Positions 30,195-39,529 of a stretch of 64,000 nucleotides of DNA are shown one piece after another. Both the position numbers and the translations under genes were made by a program. This DNA comes from Mycolicibacterium celeriflavum (GTDB lineage Bacteria; Actinomycetota; Actinomycetes; Mycobacteriales; Mycobacteriaceae), in assembly GCF_010731795.1 (NCBI RefSeq), contig NZ_AP022591.1, positions 248,001 through 312,000 of the forward strand. The letters run 5' to 3'. The first letter of the stretch is position 1. Every line of letters begins with the position of its first letter. The notes under the pieces were generated by a model, which worked only from the letters and a program-made list of their open reading frames with translations, did not search any database and was not told where the DNA came from.

Positions 30195-31247
30195 TTGACG
30201 CCCCGCGAGACGACCGCCGACTCGTCGCAGGCTGCTCAGTCTTCTGAGTCGGTACGCAGCAGCATCAATGTTCCGCCCGACCTCATAGTGGGCCTACTGG
30301 GTTCCGCCGACGAGAATCTTCGCGCACTCGAACGCGCACTTTCGGCCGATATCCACGCGCGCGGCAATGCCCTCACGCTGTCCGGTGAACCCGCCGACGT
30401 CGCGTTGGCCGAGCGGGTGATCTCCGAGCTGATCGAGATCGTCGCCAACGGCCAGTCGCTGACCCCCGAAGTCGTGCGGCACAGCGTCGCGATGCTCACC
30501 GGCACCGGCAACGAGTCGCCCGCCGAGGTGCTCACCCTCGACATCCTTTCGCGGCGCGGCAAGACGATCCGGCCGAAGACGTTGAACCAGAAACGTTACG
30601 TTGACGCGATCGACGCGCACACCATCGTGTTCGGCATCGGGCCGGCCGGCACCGGTAAGACATATCTTGCAATGGCCAAGGCGGTCAACGCATTACAGTC
30701 CAAGCAGGTGTCGCGCATCATCCTCACCCGTCCCGCCGTGGAAGCCGGTGAGCGCCTTGGCTTTCTGCCGGGCACGCTGAGCGAGAAGATCGACCCGTAT
30801 CTACGGCCGCTCTACGACGCGCTGCACGACATGATGGACCCCGAGCTGATCCCAAAACTGATGAGCGCCGGGGTGATCGAGGTCGCGCCCCTCGGGTACA
30901 TGCGGGGCAGGACGATCTCGGACGCGTTCATCATCCTCGACGAGGCCCAGAACACCACCGCCGAGCAGATGAAGATGTTCCTGACACGGCTCGGATTCAA
31001 CTCGAAAATCGTTGTGACAGGCGATATCACGCAGGTCGATCTGCCCGGCGGGGCCACTTCTGGTCTGCACGCGGCGATGCGCATCCTCGACGGTATCGAC
31101 GACATCCACTTCGCCGAACTCACCAGCGCCGACGTCGTGCGCCACCGGTTGGTGTCGGAAATCGTCGACGCATACGCCAGGCACGACGAGCCGGCCCAGT
31201 TGAACCGGGCCCAGCGACGCGCCTCCGGCAGCCGGCCGCGGCGGTAA
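30195..31247 (+). CDS. phoH: PhoH-like ATPase
   Basis: A 350-residue P-loop ATPase (PhoH1 type; M. tuberculosis Rv2368c has about 352 aa). Walker A is GPAGTGKTYLAMAKAV, Walker B FIILDEAQNTTAEQMK, with the family segment LTRPAVEAGERLGFLPG and the sensor-like VVTGDITQVDLPGG. The role is thought to be in RNA metabolism; it is placed directly before the rRNA-processing nuclease gene ybeY, a conserved pair. The TTG at 30195 is chosen because it aligns with the family N-terminus and no in-frame ATG/GTG is better placed. An N-terminal KH-like region precedes the ATPase. Confidence 0.93.
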   Translation: MTPRETTADSSQAAQSSESVRSSINVPPDLIVGLLGSADENLRALERALSADIHARGNALTLSGEPADVALAERVISELIEIVANGQSLTPEVVRHSVAMLTGTGNESPAEVLTLDILSRRGKTIRPKTLNQKRYVDAIDAHTIVFGIGPAGTGKTYLAMAKAVNALQSKQVSRIILTRPAVEAGERLGFLPGTLSEKIDPYLRPLYDALHDMMDPELIPKLMSAGVIEVAPLGYMRGRTISDAFIILDEAQNTTAEQMKMFLTRLGFNSKIVVTGDITQVDLPGGATSGLHAAMRILDGIDDIHFAELTSADVVRHRLVSEIVDAYARHDEPAQLNRAQRRASGSRPRR

Positions 31248-31256
31248 CGGGCAGCC

Positions 31257-31793
31257 ATGAGCATTGAGGTGTCCAACGAGTCGGGCATCGACGTCTCCGA
31301 AGAGGAACTGATCAGCGTCGCCCGCTTCGTCATCCGCAAGATGAAGGTCAACCCAGCGGCCGAACTGTCGATGGTGCTTCTCGACACCGCGGCGATGGCC
31401 GACCTGCACATGCGGTGGATGGACCTGCCGGGCCCCACCGACGTGATGAGTTTCCCGATGGACGAGCTGGAACCCGGGGGACGCCCCGATGCGCCCGAAC
31501 CCGGCCCGGCGATGTTGGGCGACATCGCGCTGTGCCCGCAGTTCGCCGCCGAGCAGGCCACCGCGGCCGGTCACTCGCTAGGCCAGGAACTGGCGCTGCT
31601 CACCGTGCACGGAGTGCTGCACCTGCTGGGCTACGACCACGCCGAGCCCGCCGAGGAAAAAGAGATGTTCACACTGCAGCGCGAACTGCTCGAAGAGTGG
31701 GTGGCCGACCAGGTCGAGGCGTACCACCAGGATCGCCAGTCCGAGAAGGAACGCAGACTCCTCGACAACTCCCGATTCTTCGACCAACTGTGA
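31257..31793 (+). CDS. ybeY: Endoribonuclease YbeY
   Basis: A 178-residue metal-dependent endoribonuclease involved in 16S rRNA 3'-end maturation and ribosome quality control. The metal site [11 protein letters not shown] (H-x3-H-x5-H) lies at about residues 120-130, preceded by [11 protein letters not shown], also a family mark. It starts 9 bases after phoH and overlaps the following CBS-protein gene by 4 bases (GTGA). Confidence 0.95.
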   Translation: MSIEVSNESGIDVSEEELISVARFVIRKMKVNPAAELSMVLLDTAAMADLHMRWMDLPGPTDVMSFPMDELEPGGRPDAPEPGPAMLGDIALCPQFAAEQATAAGHSLGQELALLTVHGVLHLLGYDHAEPAEEKEMFTLQRELLEEWVADQVEAYHQDRQSEKERRLLDNSRFFDQL

Positions 31794-33082
31794 CCGGTGC
31801 CGGACAGCTGATCTTCGCGATCGTGCTCGTCGCCTTCGGCGGGCTGTTCGCGGCGATCGACGCGGCGCTGAGCACCGTGTCGATGGCGCGCGTCGAGGAA
31901 CTCGTCCGCGACGAGCGACCGGGTGCGGTGCGGCTGGCCAAGGTGGTGGGCGAACGCCCGCGGTACATCAACCTGATCGTGTTGCTGCGCATCGCATGCG
32001 AGGTCGGCGCGACGGTGCTGCTCGCCGCCTACCTCGACGGGCATCTCGGCGTCACATGGGGTTTGTTCGTGGCCGCCTCGATCATGGTCGTGGTCAGCTT
32101 CGTCGCGATCGGAGTCGGCCCGCGCACGCTCGGCCGGCAGCACGCCTACACGATCGCGTTACTGGCAGCGCTTCCGCTGCAGGCGCTTTCGGTGTTGCTG
32201 ACACCGATCAGCCGGCTCCTGGTTCTGCTCGGCAATGCGCTGACACCGGGCCGCGGGTTCCGTAACGGCCCGTTCGCCTCCGAGATCGAACTCCGTGAGG
32301 TCGTCGACCTGGCGCAGCAGCGTGGTGTGGTGGCCGACGACGAGCGGCGGATGATCCAGTCGGTGTTCGAACTCGGCGACACCCCGGCGCGGGAGGTGAT
32401 GGTGCCGCGCACCGAGATGGTGTGGATCGAGAGCGACAAGACAGCGGGGCAAGCGACCTCGCTCGCGGTGCGCAGCGGCCACTCGCGCATTCCGGTGATT
32501 GGCGAGAACGTCGACGACGTGGTCGGTGTCGTGTATCTGAAAGACCTTGTCCAGCGGACGTATTACTCGACCGACGGCGGGCGTGGCACCAAGGTCTCCG
32601 ATGTCATGCGCCGAGCGGCGTTCGTACCGGACTCCAAGCCGCTGGACGCGCTGCTGAGGGAGATGCAGCGCGACCGCGTTCACATGGTCCTGCTGGTCGA
32701 CGAGTACGGCGCGATCGCCGGTCTGGTCACCATCGAGGATGTGCTCGAAGAGATCGTCGGCGAGATCGTCGACGAATACGACGCCGGCGAAGTGGTGCCG
32801 GTAGAAGAGTTGGGCGACAACCGCTATCGGGTGTCGGCCCGGCTGCCGATCGAGGACCTCGGTGAGCTGTACGACCTCGAGTTCGACGACGACCTCGACG
32901 TGGACACCGTCGGCGGCCTCGTCGCACTGGAACTCGGCCGGGTGCCGCTGCCGGGCGCCGAGGTGACGTGGGACGGGTTGCGGCTGCAGGCCGAAGGCGG
33001 GCCGGACCACCGCGGGCGGGTGCGCATCGGCACTGTTCTGGTCAGCCGCACCGAGACTGCTGAAGGAGACGACGATGAGTGA
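31790..33082 (+). CDS. CNNM/CorC-type membrane protein with CBS domain pair
   Basis: A 430-residue protein like M. tuberculosis Rv2366c. The N-terminal half is a DUF21/CNNM membrane domain with four likely helices ([21 protein letters not shown], partly quoted; [36 protein letters not shown]). A CBS pair follows ([14 protein letters not shown] and [21 protein letters not shown]), then a CorC/HlyC C-terminal domain ([20 protein letters not shown]). Such proteins are linked to magnesium or cobalt efflux. The GTG at 31790 overlaps the ybeY stop and starts the protein directly at the first helix. Confidence 0.88.
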   Translation: MTGAGQLIFAIVLVAFGGLFAAIDAALSTVSMARVEELVRDERPGAVRLAKVVGERPRYINLIVLLRIACEVGATVLLAAYLDGHLGVTWGLFVAASIMVVVSFVAIGVGPRTLGRQHAYTIALLAALPLQALSVLLTPISRLLVLLGNALTPGRGFRNGPFASEIELREVVDLAQQRGVVADDERRMIQSVFELGDTPAREVMVPRTEMVWIESDKTAGQATSLAVRSGHSRIPVIGENVDDVVGVVYLKDLVQRTYYSTDGGRGTKVSDVMRRAAFVPDSKPLDALLREMQRDRVHMVLLVDEYGAIAGLVTIEDVLEEIVGEIVDEYDAGEVVPVEELGDNRYRVSARLPIEDLGELYDLEFDDDLDVDTVGGLVALELGRVPLPGAEVTWDGLRLQAEGGPDHRGRVRIGTVLVSRTETAEGDDDE

Positions 33083-33395
33083 CCTCGACGCCGAGGACGC
33101 CAAGCTGGTGACGCTGGCCCGCGGCGCGATGGGCCGCGCCGAGGCGAGCAGCGGCGCGGCCGTGCGCGACGTCGACGGCCGCACCTACGCCGGCGCCCCG
33201 GTGGCGTTGAAGGCCTTGCAACTCACCGCGCTTCAGGCCGCCGTCGCCGCGGCGGTCTCCAGCGGCGCAACCGGTCTGGAGGCCGCGGTGCTCGTCGGCG
33301 GATCCGCGGACGACGCGGGGGTCGCCGCGGTCCGCGAACTGTCGGCGGACGCCGCGATCGTCGTGACCGATCGATCCGGCACGGTGATCCCATGA
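33075..33395 (+). CDS. Conserved hypothetical protein, degenerate cytidine-deaminase-like fold (Rv2365c-like)
   Basis: A 106-residue protein overlapping the CBS gene by 8 bases and preceding era, the position of Rv2365c. [22 protein letters not shown], partly quoted as [16 protein letters not shown], then [19 protein letters not shown] and [13 protein letters not shown] look like the cytidine deaminase layout, where (H/C)AE and PCxxC bind zinc. Those zinc ligands are absent here and there is no Cys or His at all, so it cannot be an active deaminase. The fold assignment is an inference by pattern. Confidence 0.7.
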   Translation: MSDLDAEDAKLVTLARGAMGRAEASSGAAVRDVDGRTYAGAPVALKALQLTALQAAVAAAVSSGATGLEAAVLVGGSADDAGVAAVRELSADAAIVVTDRSGTVIP

Positions 33396-33398
33396 CCG

Positions 33399-33455
33399 TC
33401 GAAACTGCGCAGAGATCGCGTTTCTGGCGGATTTCGCGATCTCCCTGCAGTCTCG
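33399..33455. repeat. Palindromic intergenic element before era
   Basis: The arms at 33404-33420 and 33435-33451 match at 14 of 17 positions (GAGATCGCG/CGCGATCTC and ACTGC/GCAGT perfect) around a 14-base loop. It fills nearly the whole gap and could be a dispersed REP-like sequence or a processing hairpin. Confidence 0.55.
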
Positions 33456-33462
33456 GCGCGAA

Positions 33463-34365
33463 ATGAGCGGCGAATTCCGTTCCGGGTTCGTCTGTTTCGT
33501 CGGGCGCCCGAACACCGGCAAGTCCACGCTGACCAACGCGCTGGTCGGCGCCAAGGTGGCAATCACGTCCAACCGGCCGCAAACCACCCGGCACACCATC
33601 CGCGGGATCGTGCACCGCGAAGACTTCCAGATCATCCTGGTCGACACACCGGGCCTGCACCGGCCGCGCACCCTACTGGGGCAGCGGCTCAACGATCTGG
33701 TGAAGGACACCTATTCCGAGGTCGACATCATCGGGTGGTGCATCCCGGCCGACGAGAAGATCGGGCCGGGGGACCGGTGGATCCACGACCAGATCCGCGC
33801 CGTCGCACCCAAGACCACGCTGGTCGCCGTCGTCACCAAGATCGACAAGGTGCCCAAGGACCGCATCGCCGCACAACTGGTCGCGGTCAGCGAACTGGTC
33901 GGCCCGGACGCGGAGATCGTTCCGGTGTCGGCGACCGCCGGGGACAACCTCGACGTGCTCGTCGATGTGCTGGCCGCCAAGCTGCCACCCGGGCCGGCGT
34001 TCTACCCCGACGGGGAACTCACCGACGAGCCCGAAGAAACCCTGATGGCCGAGCTGATCCGCGAGGCGGCGCTCGAGGGTGTGCGTGACGAGTTGCCGCA
34101 CTCGCTGGCCGTCGTCATCGAGGAGGTCACGCCTCGGGAGGACCGGGACGACCTGATTGACGTGCACGCGATCCTCTACGTCGAACGCGACAGCCAGAAG
34201 GGCATCGTGATCGGCAAGGGCGGCGCCCGGCTGCGGGAGGTCGGCACCGCGGCCCGCACGCAGATCGAGAAGCTGCTGGGCACCAAGGTGTTCCTCGATC
34301 TGCGGGTCAAGGTCGCCAAGAACTGGCAGCGCGACCCGAAACAACTGGGCCGCTTGGGTTTTTAG
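33463..34365 (+). CDS. era: GTPase Era
   Basis: A 300-residue Ras-like GTPase with a C-terminal KH domain, which binds 16S rRNA and helps 30S assembly. G1 is GRPNTGKSTLTN, G2 region TSNRPQTTRHTIRG, G3 DTPGLHRP, G4 VTKIDK and G5 VSATAG. The KH part contains GIVIGKGGARLREVGTAAR. The ATG at 33463 follows the palindrome; the end overlaps the convergent CAP-protein gene by 4 bases. It is grouped with ybeY, another 16S rRNA maturation factor. Confidence 0.96.
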   Translation: MSGEFRSGFVCFVGRPNTGKSTLTNALVGAKVAITSNRPQTTRHTIRGIVHREDFQIILVDTPGLHRPRTLLGQRLNDLVKDTYSEVDIIGWCIPADEKIGPGDRWIHDQIRAVAPKTTLVAVVTKIDKVPKDRIAAQLVAVSELVGPDAEIVPVSATAGDNLDVLVDVLAAKLPPGPAFYPDGELTDEPEETLMAELIREAALEGVRDELPHSLAVVIEEVTPREDRDDLIDVHAILYVERDSQKGIVIGKGGARLREVGTAARTQIEKLLGTKVFLDLRVKVAKNWQRDPKQLGRLGF

Positions 34366-34922
34366 CTTTGGGCGCCCGAGCCCGGCTCGCCGAACGGCCG
34401 GCCCGGCCCGTGCGCCGGCGGCGCCACATCACCCTTGCCGTATACCGCCACCACCACCGTGCGGTCGATGGCGTTGGCCGACCACACCCCGATGTCGACA
34501 TTGGAGCAGTCGGCCATGATCGCGTGGTAGTCCGGCCGGTGGTACCACTGGTTGATCAACTCGATGCCGCTGATCGCCAACGCCGGGTTGATCGCCACCG
34601 TTTCGGCGACGCCGCCGGCGTAACCCGCCTTGCGGGCACGGTCGGCGACGGTCGATCCGTCCGAGCCGATGTCGCCGTTCAGCGCCCGGTTGTTCAGCAC
34701 GTCGTTGGTGTGCCACTCGGCGGCCAGGCGCAGCTTCGGGTTGATCTTGATGTCGGTGTCGCAGCCGGCCTGACGTTGCACGGTGTAGACGTTGGCCACC
34801 ACGCCGTCGTTGAGCCGCTTGTTGTCGGCGGCAGCTCCTGGAGCGCCCGCGACAGTGCCACCGAGCAGGCCGCCCAGCAGGGCCAGCACCGGAACCGCAT
34901 GGGTAAAGCGCAGTGCTCTCAT
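34362..34922 (-). CDS. Secreted CAP/SCP-like domain protein
   Basis: A 186-residue protein with a signal peptide (MRALRFTHAVPVLALLGGLL, cleavage probably near AGAPGAAA-D). The mature part fits the CAP superfamily: VVANVYTVQRQAGC, LRLAAEWHTNDVLNN, AETVAINPALAISGIELINQ and WYHRPDYHAIMADCSNVDIG. Two cysteines could form a disulfide. It is short for the family and the function is unknown. It converges with era and lies 11 bases after the amidase gene on the same strand, so the two may be co-transcribed. Confidence 0.78.
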   Translation of the reverse strand: MRALRFTHAVPVLALLGGLLGGTVAGAPGAAADNKRLNDGVVANVYTVQRQAGCDTDIKINPKLRLAAEWHTNDVLNNRALNGDIGSDGSTVADRARKAGYAGGVAETVAINPALAISGIELINQWYHRPDYHAIMADCSNVDIGVWSANAIDRTVVVAVYGKGDVAPPAHGPGRPFGEPGSGAQS

Positions 34923-34933
34923 TCCGAGAGACT

Positions 34934-36451
34934 TTACGCGACCTCGTCGGAGACGGCCTCGTGTTCTGGCCGGTCGGGACCCGTTATGGGCACATCGGAC
35001 GCCGCCGACTCAGGATCGGGCGCCGGTTCGGGAAGCCACCAGGGTTGCGGCTGCTTCATCGCCCAGCCGTTGATCGCCTCCAACTCCGCGGCCAGCGAGA
35101 TCAGCAGCGGCTCGCTGTTCGCCGGTCCCATCAACTGCACGCCGATGGGCAAGCCGTCGCTGGTGAAGCCGGCGGGCACGTTGATCGACGGCCAGCCCAG
35201 CAGATTCCACGGCCAGGTGACCGGGCAGGCCTTGATCATCGTGCGGTCGGTCGACAGCCCACCGAGGTGGTCGAACTCGTGCACCTTGGGCGGGGGCTGC
35301 GCGGTGGTCGGCGCCAACACCACGTCGGTGATGTTGAAGAGGTAGCCGATCCGGCGGTGCGCGTGGGCTTCACGGGCCCGGGCCTTGCGCAACACGTGCT
35401 CGGAGAGCAACCGGCCCATGCGCATGTTGGCCTTGGTCCGCTTGTCGAGCGTGACGTCATGGCCGAGTCGGTCCGCCCAGTCCAGCAGCCCCGACGTCGA
35501 CCTGGACAGGAAGTTCCACGACATGCCGAGCGTGTACTCGGGGTCCGCGGCGACGATGGTGTGCCCGAGTTGTTGGAGTTGTTCGGCGACGACGTCCATC
35601 GCCGCGCGGATCTCCGGATGCAGCGTGGCCCGGAACACCGTGAACGGAAACTTCGTCGACATCGCGATGCGCAGCGGGCCGGGTGCCTGCGCGACGCACT
35701 CCGAAACGTTCACCGGCGGTGGCTGATGGCGATCGCCCGCGGCGTTTCCGGACGCGGCGTCGAGCACCAGTGCGGCGTCGGTGACGGTGCGGGCCAGCAC
35801 GCCGTTGACAGTGATGCCGTTGAACGCCTCCGGCAGCGGCCACGTCGAGATGCGGCCGCGCTGAGGTTTGATGCCGACCAGATGCGTCCACGCCGCGGGG
35901 ATGCGCACGCTGCCCGCGCCGTCGGAACCGATCGCGGCGGTCACCAGCCCCGCCGCCACCGCCGCGGCGCTACCGCCCGACGATCCACCGGGAGTGTGCT
36001 CGCGTGACCACGGGTTGCGTGTGTGTCCGAACGCCGGCCCGCTGGTGAACGGCCACTGACCCAGTTCGCAGGTGTTGGTCTTGCCGACGATGACGGCGCC
36101 CGCCGATCGCAACCGCCGCACCACCTCGGCGTCTTTCGCGGCGGGCCGGACGGCACCGTCGGCGCCGAATCGGGTCGGCACCCCGGCGACATCGACGTCG
36201 TCTTTGACCGCGATCGGGATGCCCAAGAGCGGATGTTTCGAAAGATCCTGGCCCGCGGCACGTTTGCGGTCCGCACGAGCGGCATCGGCCAGCGCCCGTT
36301 CGGTGAACACCACGCGGAACGCGTTGAGCGTCGGCTGGCTGGCCGTGATGGCGTCGAGCGAGCGCTGGACCAGTTCCACCGACGTGACGGAGCCGCTCGC
36401 GAGCTGGAAAAGCTGTTGAGTCAGAGTGGGGAATCGCGCGTTGTTGACCAT
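34934..36451 (-). CDS. Amidase signature family amidase (AmiA2-like)
   Basis: A 505-residue amidase at the position of amiA2 (Rv2363). It has the catalytic Lys region LLGIPIAVKDDVDVAGVPT, then the Gly/Ser-rich signature PGGSSGGSAAAVAAGL and GSDGAGSVRIPAAWT, which give the Ser-cisSer-Lys triad. It hydrolyses an amide bond, with unknown natural substrate. No signal peptide is visible. It diverges from recO with 63 bases between the starts. Confidence 0.9.
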   Translation of the reverse strand: MVNNARFPTLTQQLFQLASGSVTSVELVQRSLDAITASQPTLNAFRVVFTERALADAARADRKRAAGQDLSKHPLLGIPIAVKDDVDVAGVPTRFGADGAVRPAAKDAEVVRRLRSAGAVIVGKTNTCELGQWPFTSGPAFGHTRNPWSREHTPGGSSGGSAAAVAAGLVTAAIGSDGAGSVRIPAAWTHLVGIKPQRGRISTWPLPEAFNGITVNGVLARTVTDAALVLDAASGNAAGDRHQPPPVNVSECVAQAPGPLRIAMSTKFPFTVFRATLHPEIRAAMDVVAEQLQQLGHTIVAADPEYTLGMSWNFLSRSTSGLLDWADRLGHDVTLDKRTKANMRMGRLLSEHVLRKARAREAHAHRRIGYLFNITDVVLAPTTAQPPPKVHEFDHLGGLSTDRTMIKACPVTWPWNLLGWPSINVPAGFTSDGLPIGVQLMGPANSEPLLISLAAELEAINGWAMKQPQPWWLPEPAPDPESAASDVPITGPDRPEHEAVSDEVA

Positions 36452-36514
36452 CGCTTAAGAGGATATCGGCGGTGCGAATCGGAATCTGACGGATGGTGGT
36501 GGGAGACTGAACCG

Positions 36515-37396
36515 ATGCGGCTGTATCGGGACCGGGCGGTGGTGGTTCGCCAGCACAAGCTCGGCGAGGCCGACCGGATCGTGACACTTCTGACCCGCGA
36601 GCACGGGTTGGTACGGGCGGTGGCCAAGGGGGTGCGGCGCACCCGCAGCAAGTTCGGCGCCAGGCTGGAGCCGTTCGCGCACATCGACGTTCAGCTGCAT
36701 CCCGGCCGGAATCTCGACATCGTCACCCAGGTGCAGGCCATCGACGCGTTCGCCTCCGACATCGTCAGCGACTACGGCCGCTACACCTGCGCATGCGCGG
36801 TGCTGGAGACAGCCGAACGCCTGGCCGGTGAGGAACGCGCCCCGACGCCTGCGCTGCACCGACTCACGGTGGCCGCGTTGCGGGCGGTGGCCGACGGCGG
36901 CCGTCCCCGTGAGCTGGTGCTGGACGCCTACTTGTTGCGGGCCATGGGGATCGCGGGGTGGGCCCCGGCGTTGACCGAATGCGCCCGGTGTGCTGCGCCG
37001 GGTCCACACCGGGCCTTCCACGTGGCGGCGGGGGGCAGCGTGTGCGTGCACTGCCGGCCGTCGGGGTCGGTGACACCGCCCCAGGGCGTACTGGACTTGA
37101 TGGCTGCGCTGCACGACGGGGACTGGGAGCACGCCGAGACGTCGACGTCGTCGCACCGCAGCCAGGCCAGCGGGCTGGTCGCCGCGCATCTGCAGTGGCA
37201 TCTGGAGCGCCAGCTACGGACGTTGCCGCTGGTCGAACGGGTGTACCGGGTTGATAGGACCCTCGCCGATCATCGCACCGCGGTGGTGGTCGATCAGCAT
37301 GTGTCGCTGGTCGGGCAGGATGTGCCCCATGGCAAGCGAACGGGCTGGGCGGAGGAAGGCCCCGGCAACCTACCCACAGCTGCCCCCGGCGCCTGA
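36515..37396 (+). CDS. recO: DNA repair protein RecO
   Basis: A 293-residue recombination mediator that helps RecA load on SSB-coated DNA. An N-terminal OB fold ([20 protein letters not shown] and [19 protein letters not shown]) is followed by a helical part and a zinc motif CARCAAPG...CVHC (about 165-190). It is about 28 residues longer than the M. tuberculosis protein as I recall it; that tail overlaps the start of uppS by 68 bases in another frame. ATG at 36515. Confidence 0.93.
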   Translation: MRLYRDRAVVVRQHKLGEADRIVTLLTREHGLVRAVAKGVRRTRSKFGARLEPFAHIDVQLHPGRNLDIVTQVQAIDAFASDIVSDYGRYTCACAVLETAERLAGEERAPTPALHRLTVAALRAVADGGRPRELVLDAYLLRAMGIAGWAPALTECARCAAPGPHRAFHVAAGGSVCVHCRPSGSVTPPQGVLDLMAALHDGDWEHAETSTSSHRSQASGLVAAHLQWHLERQLRTLPLVERVYRVDRTLADHRTAVVVDQHVSLVGQDVPHGKRTGWAEEGPGNLPTAAPGA

Positions 37397-38228
37397 CGAC
37401 TACCCGACGTTCCCCGACAAGTCGACGTGGCCCGTCGTCTTCCCCGAGATACCGGCAGGCACCAACGGCCGGTTCGCCCGCCCGCCTCAGCACACTTCCA
37501 AGGAGGCCGCACCTCGGATCCCGGCCGACCAGGTGCCCCGCCACGTCGCCGTCGTCATGGACGGCAACGGGCGCTGGGCCACCCAGCGTGGCCTGCACCG
37601 CACCGAGGGCCACAAGATGGGCGAGGCCGTGCTCATCGACATCACTTGCGGCGCAATCGAAATCGGCATCAAGCACCTGACGGTGTATGCCTTCTCCACC
37701 GAGAATTGGAACCGCAGCACCGAGGAGGTGCGCTTCCTGATGGGGTTCAACCGCGAAGTGGTGCGTCGGCGCAGGGAGAACCTCAACGACATGGGCGTGC
37801 GGATGCGCTGGGTCGGTTCGCGACCCCGGATGTGGCGCAGCGTGATCAAGGAGTTCGACATCGCCGAGCAGATGACCGTCGGCAACGACGTCATCACGAT
37901 CAACTACTGCGTCAACTACGGCGGCCGCACCGAGATCGTCGAGGCGACGCGCGAGCTCGCGCAGCTGGCGGCGGACGGCAAGATCAAGCCGAACCGCATC
38001 AGCGAGGCCACTTTCGCCAAGCATCTGCACCGCTCCGATATCCCCGACGTCGACCTGTTCATCCGGACCTCGGGGGAGCAGCGGGCCAGCAACTTCCTGC
38101 TGTGGCAGGCGGCATACGCCGAATTCGTGTTCCAGGACAAGCTGTGGCCGGACTACGACCGCCGCGATCTGTGGGCCGCCTGCGAGGAGTACGTCAACCG
38201 CAACCGACGCTTCGGCAGAGCCGAATGA
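37329..38228 (+). CDS. uppS: Decaprenyl diphosphate synthase UppS
   Basis: A 299-residue cis-prenyltransferase (Rv2361c type, 296 aa) that makes the decaprenyl diphosphate carrier used for peptidoglycan, arabinogalactan and lipoarabinomannan. Motifs: [44 protein letters not shown] and [19 protein letters not shown]. The ATG at 37329 ([17 protein letters not shown]) is chosen because the N-terminal [15 protein letters not shown] segment matches the mycobacterial family; this puts the start inside recO. Longer in-frame starts exist but run deeper into recO. Confidence 0.93.
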   Translation: MASERAGRRKAPATYPQLPPAPDDYPTFPDKSTWPVVFPEIPAGTNGRFARPPQHTSKEAAPRIPADQVPRHVAVVMDGNGRWATQRGLHRTEGHKMGEAVLIDITCGAIEIGIKHLTVYAFSTENWNRSTEEVRFLMGFNREVVRRRRENLNDMGVRMRWVGSRPRMWRSVIKEFDIAEQMTVGNDVITINYCVNYGGRTEIVEATRELAQLAADGKIKPNRISEATFAKHLHRSDIPDVDLFIRTSGEQRASNFLLWQAAYAEFVFQDKLWPDYDRRDLWAACEEYVNRNRRFGRAE

Positions 38229-38250
38229 TGTACCTGAGCGGCAGGGCGTG

Positions 38251-38676
38251 ATGGCGCTGCAAGATCGGCTCGGCGAGATCCTCGAGGGGGTGCTGCCCGT
38301 CACGCGCGAGGACGACGGCGCGGTGACCGTCCATCACGACGAGACGTTCGCGTCGCTGCGCACGGTTCCGGTCGCCGAAGGACTCGAGCTGGTGTCGCTC
38401 ACCCAGATCCTGGCCTGGGACCTGCCGTTGGACGCCAAGCTGCGGGCCAAGGTCGCCGAGCATGCCCACAACACGCTGCTGGGCACGGTGTCGCTGGCGG
38501 CCAAGAGCGTCCCCAAGGAGGTCGCCGCGGGGGCCAAGCGCAACTCCAAGAAGGCCGCGGATGTGCTGCTGCGCTACAACTTTCCCGCCGCCGGGTTGAC
38601 CGACGACGCGCTGCGCACGCTGATCCTCATGGTGCTGGCCACGGGTTCCGAGGTGCGTCGCGCGTTAGTCGGCTGA
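38251..38676 (+). CDS. Conserved hypothetical protein (Rv2360c-like)
   Basis: A 141-residue protein of unknown function following uppS by 22 bases, at the place of Rv2360c. It starts MALQDRLGEILEGVLPV; a GTG directly before (38248) is an alternative start. The protein has no signal or membrane helix. EGLELVSLTQILAWDLPLDAKLR suggests an alpha/beta N-terminal domain, and the C-terminal half is Lys- and Ala-rich and helical. It converges with zur with a 12-base overlap. Confidence 0.75.
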   Translation: MALQDRLGEILEGVLPVTREDDGAVTVHHDETFASLRTVPVAEGLELVSLTQILAWDLPLDAKLRAKVAEHAHNTLLGTVSLAAKSVPKEVAAGAKRNSKKAADVLLRYNFPAAGLTDDALRTLILMVLATGSEVRRALVG

Positions 38677-39072
38677 ACCGTTTCTCGCCGCGCAATCGGC
38701 GCAGACGCCGAAAATCTCGATCGTGTGGCTGACATCGGAGAAGCCGTGCTCATGAGCGACGTCAGCGGCCCACGTTTCGACGTCGCCGCCCTGGATCTCC
38801 ACTGTCGAACCGCAAACTCGGCACACCAGGTGGTGATGGTGGTCCTCCGAGCAGCGCCGGTACACCGACTCGCCGGTGTCGGTGCGCAACGTGTCGACGA
38901 CCCCGGCGGCCGCCATCTGCTGCAGGGTGCGGTAGACCGTGGTCAGCCCGATGCCTTCACCGCGGCGCCGCAACTCGTCGTGCAGCTCCTGGGCGGAGCG
39001 AAAGTCGTCGAGGTTCTCCAGCAGCGCCGCGATGGCCGCCCGCTGGCGGGTGGAACGCACTCCCATGCTCAT
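38665..39072 (-). CDS. zur: Zinc uptake regulator Zur (FurB)
   Basis: A 135-residue Fur-family repressor. The winged helix (TRQRAAIAALLENLDDFRSAQ, partly quoted; GLTTVYRTLQQMAAAGVV) is followed by the metal-binding DHHHHLVCRVCGSTVEI and a second pair CADCA. The two CxxC pairs form the structural zinc site. In M. tuberculosis FurB/Zur represses zinc uptake genes and alternative ribosomal proteins. It lies 10 bases after smtB on the same strand, the known smtB-zur operon. Confidence 0.93.
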   Translation of the reverse strand: MSMGVRSTRQRAAIAALLENLDDFRSAQELHDELRRRGEGIGLTTVYRTLQQMAAAGVVDTLRTDTGESVYRRCSEDHHHHLVCRVCGSTVEIQGGDVETWAADVAHEHGFSDVSHTIEIFGVCADCAARNGSAD

Positions 39073-39082
39073 GGGTGCGTGC

Positions 39083-39448
39083 TCACTGACCGGCCTCGGC
39101 CGCGTGCGTCACCGCCGCGACGACGATCTCGGCGAGGTGGTGATCGACGAGGCGGTACATCACCTCGCGTCCGGACCGTTCGCCGGCCACCACGCCAGCG
39201 GCCTTGAGGATCCGCAGGTGCTGGCTGACCAGCGGTTGAGGTACCGCCAGCGCGTCGACGAGTTCGTGCACGCAGCGCGCCGACTCCCGCAGTTGCAGCA
39301 CGATCGCGATCCGCACCGGCGCGGCCAGTGCCCGCAGCAGGTCGCCGGAGGTGTCGAGCACATCGCGTGGTGGTAGGTCGGGAAACGGTGCGCCGCTGTG
39401 TTCGTGGGCGCCCTCGTGTCCGTCAGCCAAAGTGGAAACGATTTTCAT
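39083..39448 (-). CDS. smtB: Zinc-sensing ArsR/SmtB-family repressor
   Basis: A 121-residue helix-turn-helix repressor (Rv2358 type) that derepresses the smtB-zur operon when zinc is high. Seen: [39 protein letters not shown] and [20 protein letters not shown], and the His-rich N-terminus [11 protein letters not shown] plus [15 protein letters not shown], likely metal ligands. The ATG at 39448 is preferred over one 33 bases upstream because an inverted repeat (39464-39483) then lies outside the coding part. Confidence 0.9.
   Translation of the reverse strand: MKIVSTLADGHEGAHEHSGAPFPDLPPRDVLDTSGDLLRALAAPVRIAIVLQLRESARCVHELVDALAVPQPLVSQHLRILKAAGVVAGERSGREVMYRLVDHHLAEIVVAAVTHAAEAGQ
39433..39447. 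promoter_or_regulatory. Possible Zur-like box over the smtB start codon
   Basis: TGGAAACGATTTTCA is an imperfect 7-1-7 palindrome resembling the TGAAAAT-N-ATTTTCA style of actinobacterial Zur boxes. It covers the smtB start codon. The match is by eye and weak. Confidence 0.3.
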
Positions 39449-39463
39449 TATGATCGCAACAAT

Positions 39464-39483
39464 ACATGCGCTTCGATGCATGT
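39464..39483. promoter_or_regulatory. Inverted repeat upstream of smtB-zur, possible SmtB operator
   Basis: ACATGC at 39464-39469 and GCATGT at 39478-39483 form a perfect 6-8-6 inverted repeat between smtB and glyS, 16 bases from the smtB start. ArsR/SmtB proteins bind such repeats; the assignment is inferred from position. Confidence 0.4.
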
Positions 39484-39515
39484 CAACGCCGGAGAACGGG
39501 CTTCCCGACGCTCGC

Positions 39516-39521
39516 TAGGCT
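39516..39521 (+). promoter_or_regulatory. Possible -10 box of a leaderless glyS mRNA
   Basis: TAGGCT lies 8 bases before the glyS GTG, with no ribosome site between them. In mycobacteria this spacing usually means transcription starts at the start codon. Confidence 0.4.
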
Positions 39522-39529
39522 GTGCAGTC

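Noticed and set aside
30109..30195. Riboswitch or extended leader before phoH
   Set aside because: The gap is only 86 bases, with a -10-like box in it and no conserved aptamer pattern that I recognise.
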